DNA of 6,593 bases from an uncultured Acidimicrobiia bacterium. Its GTDB lineage: Bacteria; Actinomycetota; Acidimicrobiia; Spongiisociales; JAENVV01. The notes under the pieces were generated by a model that saw only the letters and a list, made by a program, of their open reading frames with translations, did not search any database and had not been told where the DNA came from. Shown piece after piece: positions 4,345-6,593 of the stretch. Position 1 is the stretch's first letter. Each line of letters starts with the position of its first letter. The stretch is taken from assembly GCA_905480085.1 (NCBI GenBank), contig CAJQPD010000021.1, positions 1-6,593 of the forward strand. Reading direction: 5' to 3'. The translations under genes and the position numbers were made by a program.

Positions 4345-6396
4345 TTAGACGAACGCTGAGGCGAAGATCAGGCTCACAATCGTCATGACCTTGATGACGA
4401 TATTCATGGCCGGACCCGAAGTGTCCTTGAAGGGATCTCCGACGGTGTCGCCGATGACAGCTGCCTTGTGAGCATCCGATCCTTTGCCCCCATAGGCGCC
4501 CGCCTCGATGAACTTCTTGGCATTGTCCCAAGCGCCACCAGCGTTGGCCATGTAGATCGCCAACAGGAACCCGGATACGAGTGCTCCGGCCAGGAATCCG
4601 CCCAGCGCCTCGACATCGATGAACCCGATAACGAGCGGGAAGATGACGGCCAGCGAACCAGGGATCACCATTTCCCGCAACGCACCCGTGGTGGCAATGT
4701 CTACACACTTGGCGTACTCCGGCTTGGCCGAAGGGTCGCCATCTCGCAGACCGGGGATCTCACGGAATTGGCGACGGACCTCTTCGATCATGGCGTACGC
4801 GGCCCTGGTGACGGCGTCGATCGTCATGGCCGAGAACAGGTACGGGAACATGGCGCCGAGGAACAGACCGACGATCGCCCCGACGTTGATCAGGTTGATC
4901 GACTCAAGGCCGACCGCCTTCGTGAAGGTCGAGAACAACGCCAACGAAGTGACCGCCGCCGAAGCGATGGCAAAACCCTTGGCAATGGCCGCCGTCGTGT
5001 TGCCGAGCGAATCGAGTGCGTCGGTTGCTTCGCGAACCTCGGGATCGAGGTGTGCCATCTCGGCGATGCCACCCGCGTTGTCAGCAATCGGGCCGTAGGC
5101 ATCGACGGCAATGGTGATACCCAGGGTGGCAAGCACGCCGATGGCGGCAATGGCCACACCGTAGATTCCACCCTCGGTCGGGAAGGCCCAATCGCCCGCC
5201 GTGTACGCGCCCCAAATGCCGGCGGCCGTGACCATGACCGAATAGGCAGCCGAGCGTTTGCCTTCGGCGATACCAGCCAGAATTACCGTGGCCGGGCCGG
5301 TCTCGGCCTGCTTGGCGATTCCCTTGACCTTCTTATAGTGATCGGAGGTAAAGATCTCCGAGATCTTGCCAACCGCAAAACCGACCAGGAGACCAACCAC
5401 GACGGCGAGCCAGATGCCAACCGGCTTGACGCCTTCGACGTCGCCGAAGACGAGGTAGGCCAGTCCAAGTACACCGACTCCGGCGGTGATCATGGCGAAG
5501 TTGGTGCCGCGATGCAGGGCTGCCGACAGATCGGCGTCCGACTTCGCCTTCACAAGGAACGAGCCGATGATCGAGGCAAACATCCCGAGCGCGGCAACGG
5601 CCAGCGGAAAGATGATTGCTGAAACTTGCAGTTCACCGCTGTACACGATGGCCGCAAAGGCGATTGGGGCGACGAGCGAGCCGACGTACGACTCGAACAG
5701 GTCGGCGCCCATTCCGGCTACGTCGCCGACGTTGTCACCAACGTTGTCAGCGATGACCGCCGGGTTGCGAGGGTCATCCTCAGGAATCCCGGCTTCGACC
5801 TTGCCGACCAGGTCGGCGCCGATGTCGGCGGCTTTGGTGTAGATGCCACCCCCGACACGAGCGAACAAGGCGATCGACGATCCACCGAGTCCAATGGCAG
5901 CGACGATCTCGGCAGCCTTATCGACTGCCATGCCGTTCACGTTGACGAGGAATAGCCAGACCACGGAAACACCGAGAAGGCCGAGTCCGGCCACCGTGAA
6001 GCCCATGACGGCACCACCGCGGAAGGCGATCGGGAGAGCGGCAACGATGCCACCCGTTCGAGCCGCCTCAGTGGTGCGAGCGTTGGCCGCAGTGGCGATA
6101 CGCATGCCGACGAATCCGGCACCGAAGGAAAGGGTTGCACCCAGGATGTAGGCAATCGACCGCTGCCACCCATCTTCGAGCAGCGTGGCAATCAGAATGG
6201 CCATGACAGCCACAAAAACCGACACCCACTGCAGCTCCCGCTTGAGGAACGCCATGGCGCCCTCTCTAATTGCTGCTGCTAGTTCCACCATGCGATCGTT
6301 TCCCTGGCTAACCGCGTGAACCTGCCCCGCATAAACAAAGGCAAGTCCGAGAGCGGCGACACCAGAGACGATCGCCAGAATGACATACGTCGTCAT
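4345..6396 (-). CDS. hppA: Membrane-bound K+-dependent pyrophosphatase (H+ or Na+ pump)
   Basis: The 683-residue integral membrane protein hydrolyses pyrophosphate and uses the energy to pump H+ or Na+ out of the cytoplasm; the family folds into about 16 helices. The substrate-binding core is complete: [20 protein letters not shown] (182-201), [12 protein letters not shown] (218-228) and the C-terminal [14 protein letters not shown] (649-662). [10 protein letters not shown] (465-474) has alanines at 469 and 472, where K+-independent enzymes carry Lys and Thr, so it is predicted to be K+-dependent. The gate glutamate is E235 in DLFESYVGS, the arrangement of K+-dependent sodium pumps such as the Thermotoga enzyme. 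Some proton pumps share that position, so the ion is not settled. The length is normal and no key residue is missing. The ATG at 6396 has a good AGGAG site 7 nt upstream. The gene ends in TAA and is followed by its own terminator. Confidence 0.97.
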   Translation of the reverse strand: MTTYVILAIVSGVAALGLAFVYAGQVHAVSQGNDRMVELAAAIREGAMAFLKRELQWVSVFVAVMAILIATLLEDGWQRSIAYILGATLSFGAGFVGMRIATAANARTTEAARTGGIVAALPIAFRGGAVMGFTVAGLGLLGVSVVWLFLVNVNGMAVDKAAEIVAAIGLGGSSIALFARVGGGIYTKAADIGADLVGKVEAGIPEDDPRNPAVIADNVGDNVGDVAGMGADLFESYVGSLVAPIAFAAIVYSGELQVSAIIFPLAVAALGMFASIIGSFLVKAKSDADLSAALHRGTNFAMITAGVGVLGLAYLVFGDVEGVKPVGIWLAVVVGLLVGFAVGKISEIFTSDHYKKVKGIAKQAETGPATVILAGIAEGKRSAAYSVMVTAAGIWGAYTAGDWAFPTEGGIYGVAIAAIGVLATLGITIAVDAYGPIADNAGGIAEMAHLDPEVREATDALDSLGNTTAAIAKGFAIASAAVTSLALFSTFTKAVGLESINLINVGAIVGLFLGAMFPYLFSAMTIDAVTRAAYAMIEEVRRQFREIPGLRDGDPSAKPEYAKCVDIATTGALREMVIPGSLAVIFPLVIGFIDVEALGGFLAGALVSGFLLAIYMANAGGAWDNAKKFIEAGAYGGKGSDAHKAAVIGDTVGDPFKDTSGPAMNIVIKVMTIVSLIFASAFV

Positions 6397-6403
6397 CGAG
6401 CTT

Positions 6404-6408
6404 CTCCT
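6404..6408 (-). promoter_or_regulatory. hppA ribosome binding site
   Basis: AGGAG on the minus strand is 7 nt from ATG 6396. This fixes the hppA start and is the only strong Shine-Dalgarno sequence among the genes here. Confidence 0.8.
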
Positions 6409-6428
6409 GTTGTTCGCAAACCGACGGC

Positions 6429-6434
6429 AGTATA
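6429..6434 (-). promoter_or_regulatory. hppA -10 promoter element
   Basis: TATACT on the minus strand matches TATAAT at five of six positions. Transcription would start near 6422 and give a leader of about 25 nt that contains the AGGAG site. The -35 region at 16-18 nt spacing (around TCCGAA) is a poor match, so an activator or another sigma factor may be involved. Confidence 0.5.
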
Positions 6435-6491
6435 GAGGCGTGAGAACCGGGTTCGGACAGGCGCGCGACCACCGGTAGGATCGCGTCCTCC

Positions 6492-6593
6492 ATGAACCGA
6501 CTGATCCCCACTCTCGCTTTCGCGATCGCCTTCACGGCATGCGGATCCGTTGCGAACGACACTACGACCACCAGCCAGACGATTCCGCCGCCG
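6492..6593 (+). CDS. Lipoprotein, N-terminal part only (runs off the window)
   Basis: ATG at 6492 opens a frame that reaches the window edge after 34 codons without a stop. The start is a typical lipoprotein signal peptide: MNR, a hydrophobic core LIPTLAFAIAF, then the lipobox FTAC with the cysteine at residue 16 as lipid-attachment site, followed by GS. The mature part begins with a Thr-rich, then Pro-rich stretch (NDTTTTSQTIPPP), a flexible linker common in surface lipoproteins of Acidimicrobiia-type actinobacteria. The functional domain lies beyond the window, so its role is unknown. It is divergent from hppA, with 95 bp between the start codons. An AGGA at 6477-6480 is 11 nt from the ATG, rather far for a ribosome binding site. 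TAGGAT (6476-6481) fits TANNNT and could instead be a -10 box giving an almost leaderless message. Confidence 0.75.
   Translation, partial: MNRLIPTLAFAIAFTACGSVANDTTTTSQTIPPP

Noticed and set aside
4262..4708. N-terminal 149-codon extension of the phosphatase frame into hppA
   Set aside because: The extension overlaps hppA in another frame, is Arg/His/Gly-rich, and crosses the terminator. The catalytic RHG motif is expected within about 10 residues of the true start at 4261.
4468..5622. 384-codon open frame on the plus strand inside hppA
   Set aside because: It is antisense to the highly conserved hppA core. Its Arg/Asp/Gly-rich translation reflects the opposite strand's codons, and it has no recognisable domain.
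6308..6571. 87-codon minus-strand frame across the hppA-lipoprotein gap
   Set aside because: It overlaps the hppA 5' end in another frame and the lipoprotein in antisense, while hppA has a clear promoter and ribosome site inside it.
1..6593. Mobile element, CRISPR, toxin-antitoxin or phage island
   Set aside because: No transposase, integrase, direct-repeat array, terminal repeats or tRNA-linked attachment site is visible. The one PIN domain belongs to PhoH2.

Overview
The window is about 6.6 kb of moderately GC-rich bacterial chromosome. The best guess is an actinobacterium, possibly of the Acidimicrobiia type. The grounds are a PIN–PhoH fusion of the actinobacterial PhoH2 layout, several starts that look leaderless behind a TANNNT -10 box, a U-less terminator-like hairpin, and a lipoprotein with a Thr-rich linker right after its lipobox cysteine. 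The taxonomic call is inference only. No rRNA, tRNA, CRISPR array, transposase or attachment site was seen.

Layout from left to right. A small two-helix membrane protein (+, 36-389, possibly 5'-incomplete) converges on a pentapeptide-repeat protein (-, 450-1130), with a long perfect-stem hairpin between them. The pentapeptide gene lies 46 bp downstream of phoH2 (-, 1177-2496), a PIN-domain/PhoH-ATPase fusion. A 311-bp intergenic region follows, with a candidate phoH2 promoter, several hairpins and a short minus-strand frame that ends in a GTGA overlap with the phoH2 start. Next is an unrecognised 73-aa protein (+, 2808-3029). It converges tail-to-tail with a tandem-domain histidine phosphatase (-, 3026-4261), and the two stop codons share a palindromic CTAG. 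A strong intrinsic terminator (4293-4321) separates the phosphatase from hppA (-, 4345-6396), a complete 683-aa membrane pyrophosphatase. At the right edge, a lipoprotein gene (+, from 6492) diverges from hppA and runs out of the window.

How the genes relate. hppA uses pyrophosphate to pump cations. Its residues mark it as K+-dependent, and its gate motif resembles that of sodium-pumping members. PhoH2 proteins of this family are RNA helicase/RNases. The histidine phosphatase probably acts on a small phosphorylated metabolite. Its promoter appears to be squeezed between the hppA terminator and its own start codon. No shared pathway can be shown for these genes. The window reads as ordinary chromosomal core and near-core genes plus three small proteins of unknown function, not as a defence or mobile island. 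I found no convincing new multi-gene system. The items most worth a second look are the duplicated phosphatase, the ion specificity of hppA, the short frame overlapping phoH2 and the 73-aa protein.
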